A stretch of 64,000 nucleotides of DNA, from the NCBI RefSeq assembly GCF_022376445.1, contig NW_025954984.1, positions 1-64,000 on the forward strand. The letters are read 5' to 3'. Shown one piece after another: positions 12,030 to 23,220 of the stretch. Below the pieces are notes generated by a model. It was not told the DNA's origin. It did not search any database and saw only the letters and a list, made by a program, of their open reading frames with translations. This DNA comes from Fomitopsis serialis. Its lineage: Eukaryota; Basidiomycota; Agaricomycetes; Polyporales; Fomitopsidaceae. The position numbers and the translations under genes are program-made. Each line of letters opens with the position of its first letter. The first letter of the stretch is position 1.

Positions 12030-12450
12030 TCAGCTGGAAAATGACCAAGGTTGTATCAACCAAGCTCAATATTTAACCACCCACCGAGCTCAGAGTTGAA
12101 CCACCGAGCCCAGAGATGAGCCACCAAGCTCGGTATCAAACCACCGAGCTCAGTAGTGAGCCACTGAGCACAGTATTGAACCACCGAGGTTAAACAGCTA
12201 GGCTCGGTGGCCGAGAAAAATTGGCCGGGCTCGGCGCCGAGGATAAATGGCCGAGGCTCGGGCCGAGGTTTCGAGCGCCGAGCTCGGTGAAAACCGCCGA
12301 GGTCAGTATCAAAGCATTGAGCTCAGTGTTAAGGGGCCCAGTTAAAGGGCCGAGCTGAGTGTTCAATGACCGAGTTTGTTGTTGAAGCACTGAGCTCGGA
12401 AATGGCCGAGGTTAAACCACCGAGCTCGGTGAAAAACGGCCGGGCCGTCA
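12030..12450. repeat. Cluster of CCGAGCTCGG palindromes, left arm
   Basis: A second palindromic word, (A)CCGAGCTCGGT, and variants such as CCGAGGT and CCGAGCCC recur about every 25 bases. The inverted counterpart is at 13820-14180. It differs from the outer TCCGGCCGGA cluster, so each arm has an outer and an inner palindrome zone. Confidence 0.8.
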
Positions 12451-12599
12451 GATTGCCATATAAGGAAATTTGGTATCATCTGGTAGCCCTTCATTCACAG
12501 AGTACAGTATATGTTCCCTAGTGTACAGAGATGCCTAGTTAGGTCAGAGAATACAAAATAAAAAATGCTCACAGGCTTCTCTGAGAACGTACTATTCAA

Positions 12600-13070
12600 C
12601 TCCTGAGGCCAGTTTTCTTTTCCCACAATGTTTGACTATCTAGAATGTGCTATTTCAATGCACAGACTACATCCCCAACAGGAATAGTCTTATTCTTTGA
12701 AGCTAAATGCAGGACAAGAGATAAGGGGCATATAGGTATGGGATATGCATGTCTGACTTGAATGTTGGTTCCTGCAGCCAATATTCTTTCCAAATAGGGT
12801 TTCACCATCTAGAGTGGTTCATTTACTCACATGGAGTAAGTGCTCCAAAGGAACAGTCTTATTCACACAAGCTGAATGCAGTACAGAGTTAAGGTGTCAA
12901 GGGTGGAGTGGGATACATGTGAACTATGTTTACTTTGTAAAGCCAATATGCTTTGCCCACAATGTTTGACAAACTAGAATGGCTTAATCGAACATGAACA
13001 GCAAAGTCCTCAAGAGGAATAGTCTTATTCTTCCTAGCTGAACTGAGCATGGAGCTAAGGGGAACATGCA
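12600..13070. repeat. Three diverged tandem units around the foldback loop
   Basis: Units starting near 12627, 12795 and 12957 share a GTTT(G/C)AC(T/A)A...TAGA(A/G)TG segment. Each later has an A(A/C)AGTCTTATTC-type segment followed by AGCTGAATGCAG or a variant. Spacing is about 165 bases. The first two lie in the left arm and the third in the loop. Confidence 0.6.
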
Positions 13071-14234
13071 TTATTGTGTCATGATGGGGCCTGCTTTGAA
13101 TGATTGTCTGTATCAAACTGTGATGTGCACCCATGCGCATTGCACTGGCCACATAAACATTTCTCCATTGGTAATGGTCCGGCCGGACAATGCTCATTGC
13201 CAATGGTCCGGCCGGCCATTGCTCGTAGCAAACGGTCCGGCCGGTGCACTGTCCTAGGCCAGCCAGAGCAAAATGCGACACATCTGTCCAATGTATAGAC
13301 TCTTCAGCTATATCATGCATGGATACAGAAGTGATGATCAGCATTGTTCAAATTGAGTGATACTCATATGAGACCAGATTCCCTTAACTCTGTACTGCAT
13401 TCAGCTTGTGTGAATAAGACTATTCCTTTGGAGGACTCACTCATTGTGAGGAAATGAATCATTCTAGATAGTCAAACACTATTTGGAAAGAATGTTGGCT
13501 GCAGGGAGTGAACATCATTATCCAACATGTATGCCCCTTATCTCCTGTCCTGCATTCAGCTTCAAAGAATAAGACTATTCCTGTTGGGGATGTAGTCTGT
13601 GCATTGAAATAGCACATTCTAGATAGTCAAACATTGTGGGAAAAGAAAACTGGCCTCAGGAGTTGAATAGTACGTTCTCAGAGAAGCCTGTGAGCATTTT
13701 TTATTTTGTATTCTCTGACCTAACTAGGCATCTCTGTACACTAGGGAACATATACTGTACTCTGTGAATGAAGGGCTACCAGATGATACCAAATTTCCTT
13801 ATATGGCAATCTGACGGCCCGGCCGTTTTTCACCGAGCTCGGTGGTTTAACCTCGGCCATTTCCGAGCTCAGTGCTTCAACAACAAACTCGGTCATTGAA
13901 CACTCAGCTCGGCCCTTTAACTGGGCCCCTTAACACTGAGCTCAATGCTTTGATACTGACCTCGCGGTTTTCACCGAGCTCGGCGCTCGAAACCTCGGCC
14001 CGAGCCTCGGCCATTTATCCTCGGCGCCGAGCCCGGCCAATTTTTCTCGGCCACCGAGCCTAGCTGTTTAACCTCGGTGGTTCAATACTGTGCTCAGTGG
14101 CTCACTATTGAGCTCGGTGGTTTGATACCGAGCTTGGTGGCTCATCTCTGGGCTTGGTGGTTAAATATTGAGCTTGGTTGTTACAACTAACAATTCTTGT
14201 TGTTATATTACTAGTGTATCAGGGGTCTGGCTGG

Positions 14235-14770
14235 GAGAAGCCTGGCCGGTCGGTTCATCTGGGGTCTGGCTGGATGGTTAGAAACTAGCCCGGCCGGACC
14301 ATTTACAGCCCAGATTTTGCAAGGCTTCCGGCCGGCCTGTTCACATTGGAAGTTGGGATTTTGCCCGGCCGGACCGTTTCACCTGGGGGCCGGCCAGACG
14401 TCCGAAACCAACCCCTGGCCAGGCTGAATCATTGCTGAGTGCTCCGGCCGGACCGTTAGTGATGAGCCCGGCCGGACCGTTGAGAGCCCAAATTTTTGAG
14501 GCCTCCGGCCGGGACACTGATCAAAGGTCTGGCCGGAACATTGGGTATATGTCCGGCCGGACCGTAGGAAACATAAATTTTTCGAGGCCTCCGGCCGGAC
14601 CGTTGACCAGGGGTCCGGCCGGAACGTTGGATAACAGTCCGGCCGCACCGTAGGAAACCCATATTTCTCGAGGCCTCCGGCCGGTACGTTCACCAGAGCT
14701 CCGGCCGGAACGTTACCCAACACTCCGGCCGGACCATTCCAAACCACCACCCTTCCTCCGGCCGGTTCGT
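14235..14770. repeat. Cluster of TCCGGCCGGA palindromes, right arm
   Basis: Mirror-image partner of the cluster at 11340-11990, with the same palindromic decamer at similar spacing. It is read in the opposite direction. Confidence 0.85.
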
Positions 14771-15329
14771 TGCTGGCAGCGGCCGCTCCAAACGGTAGAC
14801 CCGGAGTGCTCCGGCCGAGCCCGGGTCCACCGTTCGAAACGGGCCAAATGCACTCCGGGTGGACCGTTCGAAACGTGATTTCCCACTCATTAGGCTCAGA
14901 TTACCCACAAGCCTCTCTATGCTGTCAGCGCAGGGGAACTTGGCGCCAGGCTCCTCCCCATCCGCCTTCGGGGGGTAGAGGGGATGAATTTCGAGTATGC
15001 CAATACAATGCTCATTCTCGATCCTAAGTCCTATATCCAAAAACGTACTAGTTGATCCAAGTCACATGCACCACGCGAGCCAATTCAAACTCCACAATCT
15101 TATTCTCCTCTACCCCCCTCTGGCGGCTGGCACAAAACATATACAAACAAACGGAGCCCCGGCTGCATACCTCCCAATTTAGGCGTGTGATCAACCATCC
15201 AGATTATGTAATTAACTGGGTCGACTGCCCGAGCGATGTTCTTGCCACTGGCAAGTACTGTGAGTCCCTCTCGAGTCTCGAGCCCTTGCACTGCATGCCC
15301 GGGCTGCAGCGTCTTCTCGATCTCCCATA

Positions 15330-15590
15330 CTCCATACCTCCGTCTCGCATGCATCCCATCTCGCCTCCCGTGTGCCTGTTGTCTCGCTGTCTCGTGTGTT
15401 GTCTTGCCCCGTCGCGCGCCCGCCAGAATTACTGCGACCTCTCGCCTCGTACGTCCTCTGTCTCGTCAACTCATTGGCCTCTAGTCTCGTCGTCTCGTTT
15501 CGCCAATGCCCGCTCTCGTGTGATGCTCTCGACGGTGCCGGCCGCAGCAACATGTGCGCCTTCGCCTCCGTGTCGAAGACAGACGTCGGA
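15330..15590 (+). repeat. Internal direct repeat, copy 1
   Basis: The segment with GTCTCGCATGCATCCC, TGTGTTGTCTTGCC, CTCGTACGTCCTC and TTCGCCAATGCCCG recurs in the same order and orientation at about 20070-20320. Copies are clearly diverged, so the duplication within the element is old. Confidence 0.7.
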
Positions 15591-16449
15591 GCGATGTTTG
15601 TGCCTCTGGACAGTACCTCCCTCTCCACACCAAGCAGCGCTTTCTCACCGATCCTCATCCTACAGCCGACGCGCAGTCTCGCGGAACACCATCATATGAG
15701 CCGACAGCGGCCGACGCGTCGGCTTGTACGATGAAGATCGTACAGCCGACATAGTAAGTGTATGATGTATTTACCTGGGCGGGATGTATACAGTACTTAC
15801 TGCACTGGTGATTGTAATCAATAAATGAATGGTCGGCTGAGCTCTTCTTGCGTGCTCAAAGCGCCGTCGGATGGCACAGTCAAGGCGTCGTCTTGCTGGT
15901 GATTGCCCGGCCGTGACGCGTCCGCGCTGTCCGATGCTGGTACTGGCTGCCGCAGCTAAGACGGCGGCTTGCTGGTGAATGCCCGATTGTAATGCGACGC
16001 GCTGGCAGAATGGTCGGATGGGCTCTACTTCTATACTCAAAGCGTCGGCTGGCGCAGTTCAGGTATCGGTTCGCGTTGGTGAATGCCTGAACGTGACGCG
16101 CCGTGCTGCAGCGCGTCCGGCGATCAGGCGCGCGTTCGGACGCGTTCACTTACTGACTTGCTCGGAAACTTCAACGTTCAATGTGGGTGATCCTCTTGAC
16201 GCACAGCCTGGCCATACGACCCTCAAGGCCTCAACAAACCCTCCTGTGGCAAGACCACTAGGCCTCAACTCGGAAACGAGCATCGGAACGTGAGTGTTGC
16301 AATGGAGAGGAAGAAAGGGTGTACCGAGGCGGAGCATCATAAAGCTCAGAACATGCAGGTACGCTCCCATTCAATGTATCTATGCTGATACCTGCCTCAT
16401 AGGAGCCTGCGTGATGAATGCGAAGAACATTGCGTGTGCTGCTCGCCTT

Positions 16450-17330
16450 GCAGACAGCCCGGCTCCGCGTCGTCTGGTTATACGCTGCCGCCACCCGTCT
16501 ACATACTCGCCTGCGTACGCGCCACCTTGCCCTCTCATTCACCAGGTCGCCTGTCCACCATGTCACACGCCGTCTTGTTGCATATCGTCTTGCCCGCATA
16601 CCGTCTTGCCTGCATACCCTGTCTAGTCACACACCTGCTGTCCTGCTCGCACTGCACCGTCTTGCCCGTCTACCGTCTCACCTGCCGTTTTACACGCCCG
16701 CCGTCTACCGTCTCACCAGCCATCTTACACGCCCGCCGTCTTACGAGCCTGCCGTCTTACGAGCCTGCCGTCTTACACGCCCTTGCCCTCCATCTCGTCA
16801 CGCTATCCCCATCACACGCCTCCGCCGTCTCGCAGGCCCCCCGCCGTCTCGCAGGCCCACCGTCTCGCAGGCCCACCTTCTCGCAGGCCCGCCGTCTCGC
16901 AGGCCCACCTTCTCGCAGGCCCACCGTCTCGCAGGCCCACCAATTCATACGCTCGGCATCTCTCTGTCCCACCTCCGTCTCGCGCCCGCCGTCTTGCTTG
17001 CTCTTGATATTGTACTCCTGCTGCCTGCCGGCCGTCTTGCTCGCCTGCGTCTCGCCCGTCATTTTGCCCATCGTCTCACCCGCCTGTCGTCTCACCCGTG
17101 GTGCCGTTTTGCCCATGTGCTGTCTCGCCCACGCGCTCCTTGTTCCTCTCGCCCGTGCGCTCTTGCTCACGCCCTCTCGCTCACGCCCCGCCTACACCCT
17201 CTCGCCCACGCTCTCCACTGTCGCCCGCGCTCTCTTCTGCTCAGCCCACTGGCCACTCACTCATCAACCCGATCGTCCACATGATCGCTCGCTCGTCCGT
17301 GAGCCCGCGCCTCGTACGTGAGCCCGTGCC
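16450..17330. repeat. CT-rich minisatellite region
   Basis: One strand is strongly C/T-rich and built from variants of CCGTCTCGC and CCGTCTTGC. At 16825-16945 a 16-base unit, CGTCTCGCAGGCCCAC, repeats about eight times. Open frames of nearly 300 codons cross the region because the repeat lacks stops. They show no domain and I do not call them genes. Confidence 0.7.
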
Positions 17331-17989
17331 TCGTACGGCATGTCGATGCATGCTTCAAGGCACCCCAAGGAGGCCCCAACTAACACAAGGACGAGTCACC
17401 GCAAGGAGAGGAGCAGGAAGGTCGACAGAGAGGAGAAATGAGAAGGGCTGACTGCGGTAATTACCCCCGCCTGTCGCCCTCCACCCTTCTTCACACAATC
17501 GCGCGACGCACCCCGGCCTCGTCCTCTCTACATCCCCACTCCATGCATACGCCCTTGCTCGACATTCTCGCTACCCCAGGAGGCTCTCATCTGCCCGTTT
17601 CCGTCTGTCTGTCGCCGATTTCGTTGGCCTACTGTCTTACCTGTTCGCCGTCTCGCCTACCCACCTACTGTCACGGTTTTGTCTACCGTGTTGCCTATCT
17701 ACTTGCCTATCTACCATATTACCCACCAACCAGTGTCCTGCTCATCTCTCCTATCCTACTGTCTTGCCTGCCATCTCCCACATGGCTCGACTTGCTGTTC
17801 CGCTCACCCACCGTCTTGTACATTGGCCGTTCGCGTTGCCTGCCGTCTTGTTTGCCCACCATCTCACACACTCGCCGACCTGTTTCTCGAGTTCGAACAT
17901 GTAGCAAGCCAGTGTATGAGGAACTCAGTCTCTTGAAAATGAGTGTGAAGGCAAATGAGACTGAGATGCATTGTCTGTGAAGTTAGGTA

Positions 17990-18950
17990 TATAATACTAG
18001 TAACGATAATCAATATCTTGGACGAGAGGGAGCATGGGTGAGACTACTACTACTTCGAAATACCATAATCATATGTTCAGTACAATCCTTGTTATGATTC
18101 AGTGGTATAGAAGTATGAAGGAGCGGACAACGAGTATGCAGCCAGAGAGTGCTCATTAAATATGTGAACTCTCTCCAGTGATTTGCCCTCGCACATTGCC
18201 TCGGTCATGTCCCCGAGTCGCCCGGGATGGTCTTGTTCTCATTATAACTTCCCCTCTGTGCTGCCATATGCTATGAGACTTTGTACCAAGCATGAATATA
18301 TGTAGTACATGGCCAGTATACAATTCTGTGAGAATTGAACCGTGGGATGCATTTGTCTAAGACATGCTCTCCATGTATAACCTTCTTAGCTATCTCAAGC
18401 TATAACATTGCCAGATTGCTTCGTGGAATTGCCAGCAGCAACATATACCATAGGCACAGCATGAATACAACTCCTGTATGCATTTGATTGTGACAATTGT
18501 CTTGCAGAAGCTGAGAACTAATCCACATGCCTCTCAATATCTCCAAACAACACAGCATTTTTGAAACATATCCGAAGATCCTCTTCTCATATGAGCTGAG
18601 ATTACACAAAGTCAAAGTGCTCTTTACATATACAACAATGAGGCTAATGGCCTACGTGAGTGGCTTGCCTAATCTACTACTATAGTTCCACAGCAAATTC
18701 AGTAGATCAGCGAAGTATCATCATTGTCAATTGCTCATGAATCACTCTAAGTCTCTGACAGAACAAGGGTTACCTCAATGTCTTGCCGTTGCATCTCTAT
18801 TTGCTGATATACCCACCATAAAGACTGTCTATAGAGTCATATAGACCCAGTACAAACTTATAGGACATGTTCAATAATACATCCACACCATTGGCCCCAA
18901 ACCAATGAGCAAACAGCATACAGTGTTGCACGTACATACCATTCAAGTTG
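17990..18950. other. AT-rich interior of the TIR element, nothing recognised
   Basis: Base composition drops sharply compared with both neighbours. There is no coding frame above noise, no repeat array, and no similarity that I can see to the rest of the element. Confidence 0.45.
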
Positions 18951-19061
18951 AGTCGAGAATCAAGATGCATACTCTCCGCCTTGTCCGTCTTGTCAAGGTG
19001 GACATCCGATAATGTCAAGGAGGTTATCAAGACAGTGAGTGTCAAGGAGGCTTCTTGACCA

Positions 19062-19230
19062 GTCCGTCTTGACATGCCCGTCTTGACATGCCCGTCTTGA
19101 CATGTCCGTCTTGACATGTCCGTCTTGACATGTCTGTCTTAACATGTCCGTCTTAACATGTCCGTCTTAACATGTCCGTCTTAACATGTCCGTCTTAAAA
19201 TGTCCGTCTTGACATTGTCCGTCTTGATAC
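19062..19230. repeat. 14-base tandem array
   Basis: The unit CGTCTTGACATGTC repeats about eleven times, with a late block of variants carrying TTAACATG instead of TTGACATG. The TGACATGTC core is nearly palindromic. Confidence 0.85.
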
Positions 19231-19492
19231 CTCCAAGAAGGCTTCTTCAATATGCTCGCCATCTTGACATCCTCCTTGACACTTTCCGCCTTGAAACATC
19301 ATTGGCATTTGCCCGCCTAGATACCTCCTTAACACGTTGGTATTGACGAAGATGAGCCAACCATTAGTTACCTTGGGTCAAAAAGGTCTTAGTGAGTAAG
19401 AAGGTCAAGAAGGTCAAGAAGGTCCAAGAAGGTTGGCTGAGTCAAGACGGATATCGGCCAGGAAAGATACCTCAGCTGATGCTCGGCTCATG

Positions 19493-19860
19493 CATTGTCT
19501 TGGGTGAGACAAGACAGTCGGCTGAATCCAGACTGTGGTCAGCTACAGATTTTCTCCAGCCGAGAGTCGGATAGTGCATCGTCTTGGGCGAGACAAGAAG
19601 GTCGGCTGGATCAAGATGGTGGTCGGCTGCAAAAGCTTTGCAGCCGACGGTCGGATAGTGCATCGTCTTGGGCGAGACAAGAAGGTCGGCTGGATCAAGA
19701 TGGTGGTCGGCTGCAAAAGCTTTGCAGCCGACAGTCGGATAGTGCATCGTCTTGGGCGAGACAAGAAGGTCGGCTGGATCAAGACGGTGGTCGGCTGCAA
19801 AAGCTTTGCAGCCGACAGTCGGATAGTGCATCATCTTGGGTGAGACAGAATGGTCGGCTG
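19493..19860. repeat. 84-base tandem array with a hairpin in each unit
   Basis: Unit starts lie at 19493, 19577, 19661, 19745 and 19829, exactly 84 bases apart. The middle copies are nearly identical and the first and last are diverged. Each central unit has the inverted repeat GGCTGCAAA/AGC/TTTGCAGCC. Because 84 is a multiple of three and no stops occur, open frames cross the array on both strands. I read that as a by-product rather than coding. Confidence 0.9.
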
Positions 19861-20069
19861 GGCGAGAATGTCTGGGTCAGCCAATCATCCCACGCACCGC
19901 CTTGCCCGCCTTGTGCCGCCTTGCCCGCCTTGTGCTCGGCCGACTCAATCACCTTCCATGAGACGGTTGTGGTCGGCCGAGGTCGGCCCATCCCATCCCA
20001 TTCCACGAGACTGCACGTCGGCTGTACCATGGTCATCCATGAGACAGCTGAATGGGCTCCCCTCTCAAC

Positions 20070-20320
20070 TCTCTGTCTCGCATGCATCCCGTCTCACGTT
20101 CACCGTGCCTGACATCTCGCTGTTTTGTGTGTTGTCTTGCCTCGCCGTGCACCCGCCGTCACTGCGGCCTCTTGTCTCGTACGTCCTCCGTCTCATTGGC
20201 CTCTAGCCTCGCCGTCTCGTGAGCCCTGTCCTCTCGCCATCTCGCTTCGCCAATGCCCGTTCGCGCACGATGCGCTCGATGGCGTCGGCCGCGGCAATGT
20301 GTGCGCCCTGCGACGGACAT
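20070..20320 (+). repeat. Internal direct repeat, copy 2
   Basis: Diverged direct copy of 15330-15590, sharing the same ordered landmarks. The copies are about 4.7 kb apart within the TIR element. Confidence 0.7.
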
Positions 20321-23220
20321 CTTGAGGGTGCGCATGTTGTTCGCGCTGGGCATTTCCTCATCCAGCGTGTTAGCCTGTGCGGATATCGGTGTCGACGCCA
20401 CTGACGCAGCGTCGCTCGAGCCCTGCACGCAGGGCCACCCGGATCTCGCTCTGGGCGTGCTCAAGGAGGTCCTGCGCCTCCCGCTGCGCACTCTGATGCT
20501 TGCTGATCTTGCTCTGCAGTCTCCGGCTCTTACGACTACGTACTCAGGACAGTCGGTACATACCTATCCACCTCAGGCTGGGTCTATGCAATGTGCAATG
20601 TCCGGAGCAACGAAAGACGAGCACACAGGTCTTCTTGAGCTACGTTAATACAACATGCTATCAGGTGCGACAGCTTCCACCGAGTCGGCGAGCTGACGAA
20701 TGGCTTCCCTGGGGACACCCCGCGGCTGCAGGCCCCTCTCAACCTCGAGTGCGTGTATGTAGATCTCTCGCTGTGCTAGGCGTCCTCGACGGGCCCGGCC
20801 AATATTGAAAGCCCAAAATGAACGGCATCAATATGTTCGTTATGAATGCAATCGTTGCGTGTCGGCCTGTGCACTTTGCGCAGGGAGGACGTGTGAACGT
20901 TCGCTCTGGTATGTCTTTCCCGGATGCTCAATGTTCAACAGGGAAGGCGGATGTCCGCTACAGACATGCGGGGCATCTTCGACGACATCTCACTCATGCG
21001 AGGACTCGGAGCCTGAGTCGTAGAACATCCCCTTGTGCGTGTTGTAGGGCCTGATCATGTACGCCGAGACAGAGCACGCATACTCGCGTGGAAGATATGT
21101 GTAATTGATCAGACAAGTGCCTGTGCAGAACAGAATGTGGCCACCGGCGTGCTGATAGCAGGGCGGACAACAGTCAGTGTGCGGAGGGTCGCGCGTTCGG
21201 TCATCATGACCCGCCAAGTATGCTCAAGCGAAGGGACGAAATGCATCCAGGATTCTGCGTCGCATGCGAAGTGTGAGAGTCGAGGTTGATGGGGACGAGA
21301 ACAGCAGAGAGCAATCTCGTCCGTGACATTACTACTAGAATACTCATCAGACTCGAGGGGCCTTGCTGATGATGATCCATGACAGAGTTGCGCATATTGG
21401 CATATGAATTGAATGTATGTGTCTGACTCATGCAGACGAAACAGGCTGTAGATACTAGTAGCAATGAAAGATCCTTCCAAAGTCCCACGTTTAACATAAC
21501 ATGAGCTGTAAGGGATGCGTAAGCGCCGGGATACATCGCACGAGCGCCCGACGCTCGTCCGAATAGATATATTGTTTTCTTTCCTTTTCCTTTTCCGTTC
21601 TCTTTCCTGACTCACCATAGACTCGTTCTAGACCTATTCCTAATTGGTACATGCTATGCTCGGAGTGGCATCGGAGTGGCGACCTGTGCCACAGCTTGCC
21701 ACTCATCCTTTGTTCTCTGACTCTTCTCGCTTACATCATATGCCTGGTTCGCTCGATTCGGTCTACGTTCACTCATGTATAAATACAGTACCTACGACGG
21801 GCAAAGGCCCAAGCTTCCATACGAGGACGTTGCCTACTCACCTGTGTCCGCGTCCAACTATCGACTTCCCGTGTGTTTCCGACCTCGCCGACGCTACGCC
21901 CACCCGCGCCAACGCGCCGACGAGCCGGATTCCTCACAAGCAATGATTATCATTTCGCAATGTTGAACACATTCGAACCAGTATAGGTATCAAGCACTAA
22001 CAACATGCGCGGGTTTGTCAAAGACCGCAGACTGGACCAAAAGCAGACGTCCCCTCCCGCTCACCGGCCACTGGTACATACCAGGATGATACCTTTCCGC
22101 CGCAGGCGCGTTGCACTGTCGCACGTGCTCGCTACGAAAATTCAAAAATACTCATTGATTGACCGGCGAGAAAACATTCATCAGCTGATGGGGCTACCAT
22201 ATGGGGGACGCCATCACCGGGCTCCCGGTGTTTGTATATGTTTTGTGCCAGCCGCCAGAGGGGGGTAGAGGGGAATAAGATTACGGAGATTCAGGATCGG
22301 GCGGGGATAGAAGTTTTTGATGGGATGTGGCTGAGGTGTGGCGGATGAGGATAGGGACACAAAGCACAGTTTGCGGTCTCGAAATTTCGTCCCCTCTACC
22401 CCCCGAAGGCGGATGGGGAGGAGCCTGACTTGGCGCTAGCCCTCAGTTAACCGATAGCCGCTTGAGGCGAATCCTCCGACTTGGGCAGCGCTGGGACGCA
22501 GTCGTGCTCGTGGACGAGGCGGACGTGTTCCTACAGGAAAGAGATAAGGTCGACATATCAAGGAATGCCCTAGTTTCGATCTTTCTCAGACAAGTCGAGT
22601 ACCATCCCGGCATCCTCATCTTCACTACGAACCTGATCCAGCAGATTGATTCCGCCTTCGAAAGTACGTCTGCTAACCTGGGCACGTACTGCTTCGTGTC
22701 ACTGACAGGTGAATCGTGCAGGTCGTATCCACTTCTGCGTGAAGTATCCGGACTTGGACTTCGTGTCTCGTAGAGCTGTCTGGACAACCTTCCTCTCTAA
22801 GGCCGGCATCACCAAGGAAGACATCAGCGAACGCGATCTTCATCGTCTTGCCCAGATTCCATTGAACGGACGCCAGGTTCGTGAGTTCATTAGTTGACTA
22901 GGGTAATCGCTGACTGCCACTTTCTACAGATCAAGAATATTGTCGGCACGGCGAAGTCCATTGCATGTGCTGAATGGAGGGGCGGAATATCGTCTGAATC
23001 GGAGTCCATCTCGCCATCCAACTCGGAGGTCCCTAAGCTGGCGCCCAGACACGTGCGCATGGTGCTAGACGTTATGCAGGACTGGCAAGTGGCGAAATCT
23101 GAAGGTCACCATGTCACCCATACCACCTATCCCATCGTCCTCGGCACTGCAGGGATCGTATGCGCTCTAGTCGCTTGGATTCTGTGGCGTTTGAGAGCTT
23201 CCGTTTCTTCTTTCCTCTAA

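Larger units (their letters stand above)
11237..14897. mobile_element. 3.66-kb foldback element in the AAA-ATPase gene
   Basis: The flanks share an 8-base target duplication, AGATTACC (11229-11236 and 14898-14905). The left arm (11237 to about 12894) and right arm (about 13382-14897) are inverted copies of each other along nearly their whole length. They enclose a loop of about 490 bases. The outermost ends pair imperfectly (TTACTGAGTGG against CTAATGAGTGG). From CGTTTCGAACGGTCC inward the match is very close. No transposase is encoded. Very long inverted arms with little cargo fit a foldback-type, non-autonomous DNA element. The 8-base duplication is the size made by hAT-like transposases, but the ends do not show a familiar hAT terminus. 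Confidence 0.85.
14947..22427. mobile_element. 7.48-kb non-autonomous TIR element in the AAA-ATPase gene
   Basis: The element begins CAGGCTCCTCCCC and ends with its reverse complement, GGGGAGGAGCCTG. The inverted match is exact for about 38 bases, through the GGGGGGTAGAGGGGA block. It is flanked by a 9-base target duplication ACTTGGCGC (14938-14946 and 22428-22436). A second inverted block, CCCCCCTCTGGCGGCTGG followed by CACAAAACATATACAAAC, lies about 170 bases inside each end (near 15112-15155 and 22222-22265). Each end is therefore an approximately 210-base module. The 9-base duplication would suit a Mutator-like (MULE) element. I find no transposase inside; the interior is simple-sequence and diverged repeat DNA. 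Confidence 0.82.
10981..23220 (+). pseudogene. AAA-ATPase gene, 5'-truncated and split by two mobile elements
   Basis: Three separated pieces belong to one AAA+ ATPase. Piece 1 (about 10981-11236) carries WSTEPFDNLVL and the Walker A loop GNPGCGKT. Piece 2 (14898-14946) encodes KPLYAVSAGELGA. Piece 3 (22428-23220) has the Walker B VLVDEADVF, then NALVSIFLRQ and FTTN (sensor 1). A clean intron 22664-22721 and another 22877-22929 follow, and the last exon ends in a hydrophobic segment (YPIVLGTAGIVCALVAWILW) that could anchor the protein in a membrane. Removing the two insertions and one copy of each target duplication joins the pieces in frame, without loss of a base. The N-terminal half expected for this fungal family is missing upstream. 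The gene cannot make a normal product. Substrate and cellular site are unknown. Confidence 0.88.

Noticed and set aside
16418..17321. Plus-strand open frames of nearly 300 codons rich in Arg, Leu, Ser and Pro
   Set aside because: They are translations of a C/T-rich minisatellite without stops, and several frames are equally open.
19493..19860. CRISPR-like repeat array
   Set aside because: Units are contiguous tandem copies without variable spacers, and the genome is eukaryotic.
19495..20112. 205-codon frame with repeated peptide units
   Set aside because: The repetition comes from the 84-base DNA array; the opposite strand is equally open.
20159..20491. Minus-strand frame with a Ser/Ala-rich, coiled-coil-like translation inside the TIR element
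   Set aside because: It overlaps a diverged direct repeat, changes frame several times and has no splice-supported model.
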